Positions 42,849 to 53,334 of a DNA stretch of 64,000 nucleotides are shown piece after piece. This DNA comes from Alteromonas sp. KUL49 (lineage in GTDB: Bacteria > Pseudomonadota > Gammaproteobacteria > Enterobacterales > Alteromonadaceae). The notes under the pieces were generated by a model. It was not told where the DNA came from, made no database searches, and worked only from the letters and a program-made list of their open reading frames with translations. The number at the start of each line of letters is the position of its first letter. Within the stretch, counting starts at the first letter, position 1. The stretch lies in contig NZ_BJKL01000004.1 of assembly GCF_006538345.1 (NCBI RefSeq), positions 310,001-374,000 of the forward strand. The letters run 5' to 3'. A program made the position numbers and the translations under genes.

Positions 42849-43823
42849 CTACTGCGTTAACCCCATTGAAAAATGCAGTTTCCGATTATTGTCCAATACT
42901 ATCGCCTCATAGTCAGGTAAGGTGTTTATAAGGCTGATGCCTGCTTCAACTCCCATGACAAACACTGATGTTGAAAGGGCATCATTGATAGTACTTGATG
43001 GCCCGATGATAGATACAGACTGTACTTGGTGAGCTGACGTACCTGTTTTGGGTGAAAGGATGTGGTGATATCGAGTGCCGTCTTCTTCGAAGAAGCGTTC
43101 GTAGTCACCAGAGGTTGAGATGGCAAAGTCTTCTAGGGGAATTGTCACTGCTTGCTTTTCTTCGTTTCGAGGGTCGCGAATACCCACCAACCATGGACGC
43201 CCTCGCCTGTCACCGAGTAACCGTGTGTCGCCACCAGCGGTAACTAATGCGTGTTCGATTCCCATAGCTTGAAGTGCTTCGATCGATTTATCAACCGCAT
43301 ACCCTTTAGCAATCCCCCCCAAGTCTATTTTCACGTCTGGGTGATTAAAGTAAACGCTGTAATCCTCGTCATTTAATACAATGTGCTGATAATTAATGGC
43401 TTCTAAGGACGCAGATATTTGGTCATCATCAGGCTTTAGCTGTTGCCGGTAATCATACTTAAAACCCACACTGGCAAAAGTTATATCAAAAGCCCCGTTA
43501 GACGCTTCGCTAAACTCAATAGATTCGCTGATAAGGCGGTACAAGTTTGCGTCTACAATGACCGGATACTTGGCAGCTTTCGCATTCAACTGTGCTAATT
43601 GACTCGACGCAATGTAAGGACTCATTAACTGATTAACAGCCTCCATTTCAGTAAACACCGCATCGATGGCCAGTGCACTCTGCGCTTGCGAGTCTGCCCA
43701 CACTTGCACTTCAATGTTAGTACCCATAATACTTGCCTCTCCCCAATACCAATCGGCAACTACTGATTGGCTTAAGAATAGAGAAGTGGCAAAGCTAGTG
43801 TTTACAACGAGTGACTTAATCAT
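42849..43823 (-). CDS. apbE: FAD:protein FMN transferase (ApbE family)
   Basis: ApbE attaches FMN covalently to threonine or serine of target flavoproteins, such as Na+-NQR/RNF subunits or periplasmic flavoproteins, using FAD. The 324 residues start with a signal peptide (SLVVNTSFATSLFLSQSVVA). Motifs are IMGTNIEVQVW, MSPYIASSQLAQLN, DLGGIAKGYAVDKS, TAGGDTRLLG and the metal-binding late segment GPSSTINDALSTSVFVMG. It is monocistronic, flanked by unrelated genes. In other genomes ApbE often sits with DUF3570/DUF4266; here those lie 19 kb away, so a link is only speculative. Confidence 0.93.
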   Translation of the reverse strand: MIKSLVVNTSFATSLFLSQSVVADWYWGEASIMGTNIEVQVWADSQAQSALAIDAVFTEMEAVNQLMSPYIASSQLAQLNAKAAKYPVIVDANLYRLISESIEFSEASNGAFDITFASVGFKYDYRQQLKPDDDQISASLEAINYQHIVLNDEDYSVYFNHPDVKIDLGGIAKGYAVDKSIEALQAMGIEHALVTAGGDTRLLGDRRGRPWLVGIRDPRNEEKQAVTIPLEDFAISTSGDYERFFEEDGTRYHHILSPKTGTSAHQVQSVSIIGPSSTINDALSTSVFVMGVEAGISLINTLPDYEAIVLDNNRKLHFSMGLTQ

Positions 43824-43995
43824 AGTGCTAACTGATATTTTGGCTTTCGTTCACGTTAGCACGTGTCGTCAATAAAACAGGTTTGAATGGGAGTGCTTAG
43901 GTATGGAAATGAATGCTTTGTGGAAACATACATTATCGACAAAAAACCCGTCAGTTAAGCAATACCAATCAGTTGGTAGAGCGCTTGATAAGAGC

Positions 43996-44099
43996 GAGGG
44001 GAAGTAATGAACTTTTTACGGCCGTCCTCGGCATGGATGCCGAGGACGAGCCCCACGGAAGGGTCTACGCGTGCAGTAAAAAGTTCATTACTTTCCCTC
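43996..44099 (-). repeat. Dispersed intergenic palindromic element, copy B (inverted)
   Basis: Outer arms 43996-44019 and 44076-44099 match in 23 of 24 positions as reverse complements (AAGTAATGAACTTTTTAC and its partner). On the minus strand the core reads ACGCGTAGACCCTTCCGTGG, then GGCTC. A long hairpin follows in which CGTCCTCGGCAT pairs with ATGCCGAGGACG around a CC loop. Located between the apbE start and the dnaJ end. The outer arm sequence is unrelated to copies A and C. Confidence 0.78.
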
Positions 44100-44176
44100 A
44101 GTGAGACCGCGACAGCCTTTAATCACTCAACTAGCTTGCATTACTCAACTGAGGGCTTTTGCATGAATGGATTAAT

Positions 44177-45316
44177 TTAGTTGGTTAAATCGTCGAAGAA
44201 CTTCTTAACACCGTCAAAGAAACCTTGTGCCTTTGGACTGTGCTTGCTTGACGCTTTACCCATAGACTCTTCGAGCTCTTGCAACAACTCTTTTTGACGA
44301 GAAGAAAGGTTCACTGGAGTTTCTACCACGACCTTACACATCAAGTCACCAATAGAGCCACTGCGAACCGATTTTACGCCTTTACCTCGTAATCGGAACA
44401 TGCGGCCAGTTTGGGTTTCCGCACTGATTTTCAGCTTTACTTTACCGTCTAAGGTAGGTACTTCTAGTTCACCACCAAGTGCGGCTGTTGTGAAGCTAAG
44501 AGGTACTTCACAATACAAATTATTACCATCGCGCTGGAAGATATCATGGTCGCGAACATGCACCTGAACGTACAAATCACCTGCCGGTGCACCGTTCTCA
44601 CCTGCTTCGCCTTCACCTGATAAACGAATGCGATCACCAGTATCAACACCCGCTGGAATTTTAACGTTAAGAGTTTTGGTCTTCTCTTTACGGCCTTGAC
44701 CGTGACAGCTGTTACACGGGTCTTCAATAATCTTGCCCTTGCCACCACAGGTTGGACAGGTTTGTTGAACGGCAAAGAAGCCTTGGCGCATTTGCACTTG
44801 GCCAGCACCATGACACGTAGGACAAGTTTTAGGCGACGAACCTTTCTTAGCACCAGAGCCGTCGCATACTTCACACTCTACAAGGGTAGGTACGCGAATA
44901 TCCACACTCTTACCACGAACTGCTTCTTCAAGAGAGAGTTCTAGGTTGTAGCGAAGATCAGAACCTTGACGTGCACGAGACTGACGGCCACCACGACCAC
45001 CGCCACCACCGAAGATGTCACCAAAAACATCACCGAAAATATCACCGAAGTCTGCACCACCGCCACCAAAGCCAGCACCGCCACGGTTTGGATCCACACC
45101 CGCATGGCCGTATTGATCATACGCAGCGCGCTTTTGTGAATCGTTCAAGACTTCATAGGCTTCTTGGATTTCTTTAAATTTATCCTCTAGCGCTTTATCG
45201 CCTTGTGTACGGTCGGGGTGATACTTCATCGCAAGCTTTTTGTACGCCTTTTTAATTTCGCGTTCGCCTGCGCTTTTAGCTACCCCAAGTACTTCGTAGT
45301 AGTCACGTTTAGACAT
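44177..45316 (-). CDS. dnaJ: Chaperone DnaJ (Hsp40)
   Basis: Co-chaperone that delivers unfolded clients to DnaK and stimulates its ATPase. The 379 residues are close to E. coli's 376. The J domain (1-70) contains the HPD motif in KYHPDRTQG, followed by a Gly/Phe-rich region (about 75-115). Four zinc-finger CXXCXGXG repeats ([32 protein letters not shown]) lie at about 145-215. The C-terminal substrate domains have [15 protein letters not shown] and [17 protein letters not shown]. It lies 178 nt after dnaK with a terminator-like hairpin between. No separate heat-shock promoter is evident, so partial read-through from dnaK is likely. Confidence 0.98.
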   Translation of the reverse strand: MSKRDYYEVLGVAKSAGEREIKKAYKKLAMKYHPDRTQGDKALEDKFKEIQEAYEVLNDSQKRAAYDQYGHAGVDPNRGGAGFGGGGADFGDIFGDVFGDIFGGGGGRGGRQSRARQGSDLRYNLELSLEEAVRGKSVDIRVPTLVECEVCDGSGAKKGSSPKTCPTCHGAGQVQMRQGFFAVQQTCPTCGGKGKIIEDPCNSCHGQGRKEKTKTLNVKIPAGVDTGDRIRLSGEGEAGENGAPAGDLYVQVHVRDHDIFQRDGNNLYCEVPLSFTTAALGGELEVPTLDGKVKLKISAETQTGRMFRLRGKGVKSVRSGSIGDLMCKVVVETPVNLSSRQKELLQELEESMGKASSKHSPKAQGFFDGVKKFFDDLTN

Positions 45317-45409
45317 AGTGTTTACTTACCCTGCGTTACTTTCGGTGTTAGTGTTTCACCGATTCGACTTCGTAATGTCGTTTTTCTTTGCATTCATTAA
45401 CACAATAAA

Positions 45410-45436
45410 GGCGCAACAAGCTATCCCTGTTGCGCC
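45410..45436 (-). terminator. Terminator-like hairpin after dnaK
   Basis: GGCGCAACA and TGTTGCGCC form a 9-bp stem with a 9-nt loop, followed on the minus strand by CTTTATTG. It lies about 60 nt after the dnaK stop and before dnaJ, and probably attenuates rather than fully stops transcription into dnaJ. Confidence 0.65.
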
Positions 45437-45494
45437 CGAACTGCTTACTTGGTGCAGCTAACTTCACTTAACTGCACTAGTGACATAACAAGAA

Positions 45495-47423
45495 TTACTT
45501 CTTATCGTCGTCTTTTACTTCTTCGAACTCAGCGTCAACAACGTCGTCGTCTGCTTTTGCTTGCTGTTCGCCCGCTTCAGCACCACCGGCAGCACCCGCC
45601 GCGCCTGCTTGCGCTTGAGCTGCTTCCATAAGCTTGCTAGACACTTCCATTAGCGCTTGAGTCTTCGCTTCGATAGCCGCTTTATCTTCGCCTTTAGTCG
45701 CTTCTTCAAGTTCAGCTACTGCAGCTTCGATTGGCGCTTTATCATCAGCAGAAAGGGCTTCGCCCACTTCTTCAAGCTGCTTACGAGTTGCGTGAATCAT
45801 ACCGTCAGCTTGGTTACGTGCTTGAATTAGCTCTTCAAACTTCGCATCAGCTTCTTTATTCGCTTCTGCGTCAGCAACCATTTGCTCAACTTCTGCATCA
45901 CTCAAGCCAGAAGACGCTTTAATCGTAATCTTCTGCTCTTTACCAGTATCTTTGTCTTTCGCAGACACGTGTAGAATACCGTCAGCATCTAGGTCGAAAG
46001 TTACTTCGATTTGAGGCACGCCGCGTGACGCTGGACGAATACCTTCAAGGTTGAACTGACCAAGAGACTTGTTGCCGCTCGACTGCTTACGCTCACCCTG
46101 CAGTACATGTACTGTTACCGCAGATTGATTGTCTTCAGCAGTAGAGAATGTTTGCGACTTCTTCGTTGGAATCGTCGTGTTTTTCTCGATAAGCACAGTC
46201 ATAACACCACCCATTGTCTCAATACCAAGAGACAGAGGTGTAACGTCTAGTAGTAGAACGTCTTTAACGTCACCAGAAAGAACACCACCTTGAATCGCTG
46301 CACCTACGGCTACTGCTTCATCAGGGTTAACGTCTTTACGTGGTTCTTTGCCGAAGAACTCAGTCACGTACTTCTGAACAAGCGGCATACGTGTTTGACC
46401 ACCAACAAGGATGATGTCGTTGATATCGCCTACAGACAAGTCAGAATCAGCTAAAGCTTGCTTAAGCGGGTTAAGCGAGTTCTTAACTAAATCTTCAACC
46501 AAAGACTCAAGCTTCGCACGAGTCAGTTTAATCGCCAAGTGCTTAGGACCTGTTGCATCAGCAGTGATGTAAGGCAGGTTGACTTCAGTTTGTTGTGAAG
46601 ACGAAAGCTCAATTTTCGCTTTTTCACCAGCTTCTTTAAGACGCTGCATCGCTAGCGGATCTTTGCGTAGATCGATGCCTTGGTCTTTGTTGAATTCTTC
46701 AACAAGGTAGTTGATTACACGGTTGTCGAAGTCTTCACCACCTAAGTGAGTGTCACCGTTTGTCGCTAGTACTTCAAACGTGTGCTCGCCATCTACTTCA
46801 TCAATTTCGATGATAGAGATATCGAAAGTACCACCACCCAAGTCGTAAACCGCTACAACATTGTCACCCTGCTTCTTGTCCATACCGTAAGCAAGGGCAG
46901 CAGCAGTTGGCTCGTTGATAATACGCTTAACTTCTAGACCAGCAATACGACCAGCATCTTTAGTTGCTTGACGCTGTGAATCGTTGAAGTACGCAGGTAC
47001 GGTAATTACTGCACCAGTCACTTCTTCACCAAGGAAATCCTCAGCGGTCTTTTTCATTTTCTTAAGTACTTCAGCAGAAATCTGCGGTGGCGCCATTTTG
47101 TCGCCTTTCGCTTCTACCCATGCATCGCCATTGTCTGCGCCAACAATTTTGAAAGGCATGATGTCGATATCACGTTGTACTTCTTTGTCTTGAAAACGAC
47201 GACCAATTAGACGCTTGATAGCGAACAGCGTGTTTTCAGGGTTTGTAACTGCTTGACGCTTAGCAGACTGACCTACTAGCGTTTCACCGTCGTTGGTGTA
47301 AGCAATGATTGAGGGTGTGGTACGATCGCCTTCAGCGTTCTCAATTACGCGAGGTTTGTCGCCGTCTAAAACTGCGACACATGAATTCGTTGTACCTAAA
47401 TCGATACCAATGATTTTACCCAT
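45495..47423 (-). CDS. dnaK: Chaperone DnaK (Hsp70)
   Basis: ATP-driven folding chaperone. The 642 residues begin [21 protein letters not shown]. The nucleotide-binding domain (1-385) has [15 protein letters not shown] and [13 protein letters not shown]. The linker [13 protein letters not shown] leads to the substrate-binding domain with [18 protein letters not shown] helical lid (about 510-605) and a disordered acidic tail ending [18 protein letters not shown] follow; the EEVKDDDKK end is conserved in proteobacterial DnaK. Preceded by a very good sigma-32-type promoter. Works with GrpE upstream and DnaJ downstream. Confidence 0.99.
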   Translation of the reverse strand: MGKIIGIDLGTTNSCVAVLDGDKPRVIENAEGDRTTPSIIAYTNDGETLVGQSAKRQAVTNPENTLFAIKRLIGRRFQDKEVQRDIDIMPFKIVGADNGDAWVEAKGDKMAPPQISAEVLKKMKKTAEDFLGEEVTGAVITVPAYFNDSQRQATKDAGRIAGLEVKRIINEPTAAALAYGMDKKQGDNVVAVYDLGGGTFDISIIEIDEVDGEHTFEVLATNGDTHLGGEDFDNRVINYLVEEFNKDQGIDLRKDPLAMQRLKEAGEKAKIELSSSQQTEVNLPYITADATGPKHLAIKLTRAKLESLVEDLVKNSLNPLKQALADSDLSVGDINDIILVGGQTRMPLVQKYVTEFFGKEPRKDVNPDEAVAVGAAIQGGVLSGDVKDVLLLDVTPLSLGIETMGGVMTVLIEKNTTIPTKKSQTFSTAEDNQSAVTVHVLQGERKQSSGNKSLGQFNLEGIRPASRGVPQIEVTFDLDADGILHVSAKDKDTGKEQKITIKASSGLSDAEVEQMVADAEANKEADAKFEELIQARNQADGMIHATRKQLEEVGEALSADDKAPIEAAVAELEEATKGEDKAAIEAKTQALMEVSSKLMEAAQAQAGAAGAAGGAEAGEQQAKADDDVVDAEFEEVKDDDKK

Positions 47424-47465
47424 TTCGTGTCTCCGAAAAATGTAATTCTTAATTCTGCAAAATTA

Positions 47466-47491
47466 GTGGGGTTATTCACCCACCTTTTCAA
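47466..47491 (-). promoter_or_regulatory. Sigma-32-type promoter of dnaK
   Basis: On the minus strand TTGAAA (47486-47491) and CCCCAC (47466-47471) are 14 nt apart, close to the heat-shock consensus, about 43 nt before the dnaK ATG. Confidence 0.8.
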
Positions 47492-47544
47492 TACTTGTCA
47501 GTAAAAAAACTGAAATTTTAGTGGTTTTGTCGCAAATCGCGGCA

Positions 47545-48162
47545 TTATGCCTGTGTATCTACACCGCCACTTGGAGCGCGTGACACCATTACCATGGCAG
47601 GTCGTAGCAATCGCCCGTTAATCTGGTAGCCTTTCTGCATCACTGCCATCACCGTATTTGGCGCATGATCAGCACTCTCTTGCATCGACATTGCTTGGTG
47701 CAATTCGGGGTCGAAGGCTTCGCCTTGCGGATCAATAAGGACCAATCCAAATTTCTCAATAGTGCTCAAGAAACTTTTGTGCGTCATTTCCACGCCTTCA
47801 AGTAACGACTTAACTGCTTCGTTGTCTTTGTCGGTCATTTCAATAGCACGCTCTAGGTTATCAACCACGGGAAGTAGTTCGCCGGCAAAACGCTCAAGGG
47901 CGAACTTGCGTGCTTTTTCTACTTCAGCATCAGCTCTACGGCGTGCATTTTCCATGTCGGCACGAGCGCGAAGTACGCTGTCTTGCTGCTCTTTAACCGT
48001 TGCCTGTGCCTCAGACAATGCAGTCTCTAGCTCGTATATGCGCTGCGCAGTTTCATCCATTGGTGCTTCTGCTTCCTGTGCATCATTGACTTCAACAGTT
48101 TCTACATTTTCTTCTACAGCGGCATTCTCTTGTTCTGCCTGCACGTCGCGCTGATCGCTCAT
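47545..48162 (-). CDS. grpE: Nucleotide exchange factor GrpE
   Basis: GrpE dimers release ADP from DnaK. The product is 205 residues from the start at 48162 ([11 protein letters not shown]), chosen because GGAGG lies 5 nt upstream. An acidic, disordered N-terminus (about 1-45) precedes the long coiled coil (about 50-105; [30 protein letters not shown]). The helical bundle and beta-wing follow ([60 protein letters not shown]). It precedes dnaK on the same strand, 121 nt away, each with its own heat-shock promoter. Confidence 0.97.
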   Translation of the reverse strand: MSDQRDVQAEQENAAVEENVETVEVNDAQEAEAPMDETAQRIYELETALSEAQATVKEQQDSVLRARADMENARRRADAEVEKARKFALERFAGELLPVVDNLERAIEMTDKDNEAVKSLLEGVEMTHKSFLSTIEKFGLVLIDPQGEAFDPELHQAMSMQESADHAPNTVMAVMQKGYQINGRLLRPAMVMVSRAPSGGVDTQA

Positions 48163-48242
48163 GCCTACCTCCAAAGCTTAAATTTATAATTTGGCTCATC
48201 CCAAACTGTACATTGTGACGTCGGGATTTCTCAGATGGAGCT

Positions 48243-48272
48243 ATTTATGGGGTTGCTTTATGCGCCTTCAAG
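48243..48272 (-). promoter_or_regulatory. Sigma-32-type promoter of grpE
   Basis: On the minus strand CTTGAA (48267-48272) and CCCCATAAAT (48243-48252) are 14 nt apart, an almost ideal heat-shock promoter about 80 nt before the grpE start. Confidence 0.85.
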
Positions 48273-48323
48273 GGTAACCACAATTTTTTTGTGGCTAGTT
48301 TTGAAAAAAATTCTGCTTCAGAG

Positions 48324-48428
48324 GTGTGAAGCGAGGAATACATCACCAAAACGCCGTAAATACTTCCATGTAGGCTCTGCTGCGACATCCGTGTCACAGA
48401 AGTTTGATGATGTATTCCTCGCTCACAC
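48324..48428 (+). repeat. Dispersed intergenic palindromic element, copy C
   Basis: Outer arms 48324-48348 (GTGTGAAGCGAGGAATACAT...) and 48405-48428 are reverse complements apart from one extra base and one mismatch. The core begins ACGCCGTAAATACTTCCATG, then TAGGCTC, followed by a weaker hairpin around CATCCGTG. Located between the divergent grpE and crbS genes, close to the grpE promoter. Confidence 0.78.
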
Positions 48429-48651
48429 TGTAAACATCTACTCATTTGAAAAAGCCGTCGGAAACAGATTTGCTAATGAAAAATTAAACCGTTTAAATCC
48501 ACTCTCTTGCAACACAACTCTCTTTCAGCTTTGTTGTCGACCGATGTAAGACAAGTTTAACGATGTACTCCTTATACGCGCAAAAGCGCTTTTAATTAAT
48601 GAGTCAGATGGTAATCTAGCACTTGCCTATTCAGGTTCGAGGGAGCAAGCA

Positions 48652-51600
48652 ATGCTAAGTATATGGACAGTGGGAAGCGTTATCGCCATTTATCTACTGG
48701 CATTGTTTTTACTGGCGTTTTGGGGTGAAAAGAGGCTTCAAGACAACCAGCAACATCCAATTTTATACAGTCTTGGATTGGGTGTTCACTGCACGTCATG
48801 GGCATTTTTTGGCACCACCTCCCAAGCTGCACAGTACGGATGGGCGATGATCCCAACGTATCTGGGCATTATTCTTACCATGGCATTTGCCTTTCCTGTC
48901 ATTCTTCGCATCAGCCGTTTGTGTCAGCAGCATAATGTAAGCTCTCTGGCAGATCTTATTGGTCTCAAATACAAAAATGCTCACTTACTTGCGGCTTTCA
49001 TTACACTGTTGAGTTTGGTTGGGGTTATTCCCTACATAGCGTTGCAATTAGATGCCATTACCAAAAGCATTAATCTGATAACCCCTGACACGCAAAACAA
49101 TACACAGCAGGTAGGTTTATATGTTGCTGGCTTAATGACAATTTTTGCCATCATGTTTGGTACGCGAACGCTAAACCTTACTGACAAGCACCCTGGATTA
49201 CTACTGACCATCGCCGTTGAATCTTTGGTGAAACTCGTTGCCTTATCGGTCATTGGTGTTTTTGTATGTTTTTACCTTTTTGACGGTGTATTTGACCTGT
49301 TTACTCGAGCCGCAACTAACGAAGCTGCTAGGCAAGTCATTTATGCAGATAGAGCGCCGTGGGTTTATCTTTCTCACGTACTCTTAGGAGTGTGCTCCAT
49401 GTTCGTGCTACCCCGCCAGTTTCATATGAACTTTATTGAATTGAATGGTGAGGGCGAACTCAAAACGGCCCGATGGTTATTTCCACTTTACCTCGTGGGC
49501 ATGACAATATTTTTAATACCTATCGCACTCGCGGGAAAAATATTACTCTCACCTGAGGTCACCTCTGATACCTACGTTTTATCACTCCCGCTTCAAAGCG
49601 AAAATGTCGGCATTTCTATCGTAGCATTTATCGGTGGATTGTCTGCAACAACCAGTATGATCATTGTTGCCACGCTAGCCTTGGGGGTCATGATTTCAAA
49701 CAATCTCATTACGCCACTGTGGTTGAAGGTAAAGCTGCGACAACCGAACCAAGATAGTATGAAGCCAAGGAGCATACTCCTCATTAGGCGACTAACAGTA
49801 TTAGTTGTGATATCCACTGCCCTTTGGTATCACCTAAACGTGAGTCAGAGCGCGCCATTGGTTAATAGTGGAACAATAGCGATTGCACTGCTTGGTCAGT
49901 GCCTACCCATTTTACTCTTTGGTTTGTATTGGCATCGTAGTACCAAAGTCGCTGCATTTATGGGTCTCGGTACAGGATTTATCTGCTGGTTGGTATTGTT
50001 GCTTTACCCAAGCTTGTTATCCAGCTATTACTTTGAACCACCGCCTAGCGACGGTGATTTAGGCAAAGGGTTCGCTATTGCACTTGCCGCAAACTGCTTA
50101 ACCTTTGTAATTACTGCATTACTCACCAGTAAACCAGCGCAGACCCAACCCGCTGACACGGACGATGTCCAACCGGAGCTTTCCGTTCGCATTTCAGATT
50201 TAATGACACTAACAAAACGAGTACTGAATGAAGAAGTTCATCGCAAATTAGTCAACCAACTCTCAGCCTCGTTAGACACAGTTGAACAGCACGGATACGC
50301 GAGCCACTCGTTACTCAAACGGGCAGAGCAATTGATGTCAGCACAAGTGGGAAGCCCCAGCTCAAGAATTTTGCTTGGCACCATCGCACAAACAGGTGAC
50401 AACAAGTTGCCCGTATTAGTGGATTGGGTTGAAGAAGCCTCACAGTCCTTTCAATTTAACCATGAGGTTCTTCAGTCGTCAGTTCAGCATATCAAACAAG
50501 GCATTTGCGTACTCGATGAACAATTGAACCTACTGGCTTGGAATGAACGTTATGTAGAGTTGTTTGACTACCCAGCTACATACTTACAAGCAGGTATGCC
50601 TATCGCTTCTGTGTTGGCATACAATGCCCGTAGAGGGTTGTTTGGTGATGGGAGCGATGTTGCTCGAGACATTGAAAAACGTATTCGCTTTATGAAAGAG
50701 GGTCACATATATAAGCATGTACGTAGACAAGCTGATGGCAAAGTGGTTGAACTTAACGGAAGTCCATTACCTGCTGGCGGATACGTCACAACATACAGTG
50801 ATATTACCGAATACATTGCTATTCAAGAAGAATTACAAGACGCAAAAACAGCGTTAGAAGCGAGAGTTGAGCAACGGACTAAAGAGCTTCAACTGGCCAA
50901 GCAAGATGCTGACAAAGCTAACGAAAGTAAAACGAAATTCTTAGCAGCGGCGGGGCACGATCTTATGCAACCCTTTAATGCCGCAACACTCTTTGCTGCT
51001 ATGCTCGCTAAAAAAAACCAAAGGCTCGGAATTAGCCACCTTGTCAGATGGGGTGGTCAGTTCGCTAAACAGTGCTGAGAGTCTGTTGAGCATGCTGTTG
51101 GATATGACAAAACTCGACTCAGGCATACTTAAACCTCAAATTTCACAATTTAGCCTGCAAGATCTTTTACAGCCCCTAGTGGCAGAGTTTAGCGTTATTG
51201 CTCAACAAAAAGGGCTTAGCCTTCGTTTAGTGAAAACCAAGGTTGCTGTACGTTCAGACAAAAAGCTGCTTCGACGTGTGATACAAAATCTCATTTCAAA
51301 CGCTATTCGATACACATCTGCTGGAACTGTATTGATTGGCGTTCGTCGCCTAAGTAACAATGACGTTACTTTGTGTGTATACGATACAGGCCCGGGTATT
51401 CCTCAAGATCAACAAGCAGAAATATTCAATGAGTTCCATCAATTGTCAAACAGTAAAACGAGTCAAGGCCTTGGGCTAGGCTTAACGATTGTAGAAAGGT
51501 TCTGCCACTTATTAAGCCACCAAGTGTCACTGACCTCGGAAGTCGGAAAAGGTAGTGTCTTTAGCGTTACATTATCCAGGGCATCACAGCCGCAAAAATT

Positions 51601-52006
51601 GGGACAGTGGCGTCCTACACCGCAAACCGATGATTCCACATTATTGGTCAATAAACGCGTATTGTTGGTTGAAAATGATGCACAAATCACACAAGCAATG
51701 CACACCTTATTGTCAGATTGGGGAGCCAAGGTTATCACGGCCTCATCTGCAGATTCTGCGCTAGAGCAATGCCCCGTAAAGACTGATATTGTGATTGCTG
51801 ACTATCACTTAGATTATGGAGAAACCGGAATTGATGTTGTCAAAGCCTTGCGCGAGCAATGGGGCGAAATACCACTAGGCATACTTGTTACCGCTAACCG
51901 CAGTGAAGGCATACGAGACGAGGCCATGGAAAATGAACTATTCTACCTATCGAAGCCTTTAAAACCCGTCGCGCTCAAACGCTTGATTAAACGCGAACTG
52001 CTCTGA
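48652..52006 (+). pseudogene. crbS: CrbS-type hybrid sensor kinase, frameshifted at an A8 run
   Basis: An SLC5/SSS-domain sensor kinase that, with CrbR, controls acetyl-CoA synthetase and acetate use in Vibrio and Pseudomonas. The first frame (48652-51078) holds the sodium-solute-symporter-like membrane domain (about residues 1-490), a PAS domain (about 600-720; RQGICVLDEQLNLLAWNERY-like) and the start of HisKA with the phospho-acceptor His near residue 769 in AAAGHDLMQPFNA. It then runs out of frame at 51010-51017 (eight A) and stops. The next frame, one base over, continues without loss: KGSELATLSDGVVSSLNSAE, HATPase motifs NLISNAIRYT, DTGPGIP and GLGLGLTIV, and a receiver domain with IADYHLD and SKPLKP, ending at 52006. 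With seven A the product would be about 1117 residues. Either a real inactivation, a slippage site, or a sequencing error. Convergent with crbR. Confidence 0.88.
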
Positions 52007-52034
52007 CCCTTTCAAAAGCCTCAACGTACAATTA

Positions 52035-52688
52035 TCAGACTATAGATTCTTCTTTGACTGCCATCGCGTGTTTATAAGCAATTCCTGCTTTAGTACGATT
52101 AATAACACCCATTTTTTTCAGAATGGCAGATACGTGTTGTTTGACGGTAGATTCAGAAATGTTCAGCTCGAATGCTATTTGTTTATTGAGCAGTCCATCT
52201 GCAATCATTTGTAAAACTTTGAGTTGATGAGGGGTAAGCGTAGATAAAGACTGAGAGAGGGCCGTAAGATTGGCATCTTGCGTTACATTTTCAAACGACA
52301 GTTCTTCAGGAAGCCACTGTTCGCCGTCTAGCACGGTTTCTACAGCATCAGCAATACGCTCTACCGATGCGGATTTTGGTATAAAACCACTTGCACCGAG
52401 TAATAACGCGCGCTGAACCAATTCAGGATCTTCATGAGCTGTTACTATTACCGTCATCACGTCGGGAAACTTAGACCTGAGCTCTAACAGCCCAGACATT
52501 CCATCATTTCCCGGCATGCTCAAGTCTAAAAATACCAGTTCTATATCTTGGTGCGCATTGAGTTGCTCGATAGCCTCATCGAGAGATGCTGCCTGCAGTA
52601 TATCAGTACCCACAATATCAGTAAGTGCTTGATACATAGCGGCTCTAAACAATGGATGGTCATCAGCAATAAGTACGCGGGTTTGCAT
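52035..52688 (-). CDS. crbR: CrbR-type response regulator (NarL/LuxR family)
   Basis: 217 residues. The receiver domain (1-120) has acidic residues in LIADDHPLF, the phospho-acceptor Asp in LVFLDLSMPG, and the conserved Lys in GFIPKSAS. The LuxR-type helix-turn-helix (about 150-210) has LTPHQLKVLQMIADGLLNKQIAFELNISESTVKQHVSAILKKM. It lies tail to tail with the SSS-type sensor kinase, the usual CrbS/CrbR gene pairing, which regulates acs for acetate scavenging. The gene has no obvious ribosome site before ATG 52688. If crbS is truly broken, CrbR would depend on another kinase or on acetyl phosphate from Pta-AckA. Confidence 0.87.
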   Translation of the reverse strand: MQTRVLIADDHPLFRAAMYQALTDIVGTDILQAASLDEAIEQLNAHQDIELVFLDLSMPGNDGMSGLLELRSKFPDVMTVIVTAHEDPELVQRALLLGASGFIPKSASVERIADAVETVLDGEQWLPEELSFENVTQDANLTALSQSLSTLTPHQLKVLQMIADGLLNKQIAFELNISESTVKQHVSAILKKMGVINRTKAGIAYKHAMAVKEESIV

Positions 52689-52816
52689 TTGGCTTGTAAT
52701 ATATTCGTAGCAATTTTGTTAAATACATCATACCACTTCACCACAGAAAGGCGACAGTAATCCTCCAACAAGCTTCTTGCACTAAAACCTAAAGGTGCTT
52801 TGCCGTGCTTTTAACC

Positions 52817-53278
52817 TTATCCATTGTCAGCAATAAATGCTTCACAACTTCCTTGGTGAGTGTTATCGATCAGATACTGAATTTTCCACCCATTTTGGGT
52901 ATGTACCAGTTGAAAACTGTTGATCCCGCAATGACTCAATTGCTCATCGTAATAAAACACATAGGGTGTCCATACCGACGCTAAATTACCGTTTTGGTTA
53001 ACATCGAACGCAAGTAAATGTTCATCCAAATAAGCCGTTGCGTTACTAATTCCTTTAGCAAACTTATCAAGCTCCGTGGTTTTAATAGAGCCATCAGATT
53101 GTGCTCTTTGTAAACTAGCGGTAGCGGTAAACTGAGCGAGTATCTTATCGCCATTGTGCTCTCGCATCGCATCAAACAAATTTTGGATTGGCGTGATAGG
53201 TGAATCTTCAACTTGTGCATGGACTGGCGTTATGAGCGCCATGAAAATGCCAGCGAAACAGATTGTTCTATACATCAT
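52817..53278 (-). CDS. Exported NTF2/SnoaL-like protein
   Basis: 153 residues. A signal peptide (MMYRTICFAGIFMALITPVHA) is followed by a compact alpha+beta domain beginning ITPIQNLFDAMREHNGDKILAQF and ending with strands FQLVHTQNGWKIQYLIDNT. This is the SnoaL/DUF4440-like NTF2 fold often annotated as nuclear transport factor 2 family. Two Cys residues (SHCGINSF, QGSCEAF) could form a disulfide in the periplasm. Its role is unknown. It lies 56 nt downstream of the CocE-type hydrolase gene, beyond a terminator. Confidence 0.8.
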   Translation of the reverse strand: MMYRTICFAGIFMALITPVHAQVEDSPITPIQNLFDAMREHNGDKILAQFTATASLQRAQSDGSIKTTELDKFAKGISNATAYLDEHLLAFDVNQNGNLASVWTPYVFYYDEQLSHCGINSFQLVHTQNGWKIQYLIDNTHQGSCEAFIADNG

Positions 53279-53304
53279 AGAGCACTCCTTGTGGATAGAC
53301 TAAA

Positions 53305-53328
53305 ACAGCCGCCTTTGGAGGCGGCTGT
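53305..53328 (-). terminator. Rho-independent terminator after the CocE-type hydrolase gene
   Basis: ACAGCCGCCT and AGGCGGCTGT form a 10-bp perfect stem with a 4-nt loop, followed on the minus strand by TTTTAG. It lies just past the hydrolase stop codon. Confidence 0.85.
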
Positions 53329-53334
53329 CATTGG

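Noticed and set aside
44101-44150. Direct repeat ACTCAACT (two copies) after dnaJ as an attachment site
   Set aside because: Eight-base repeats 20 nt apart occur by chance, and there is no integrase or tRNA gene nearby.
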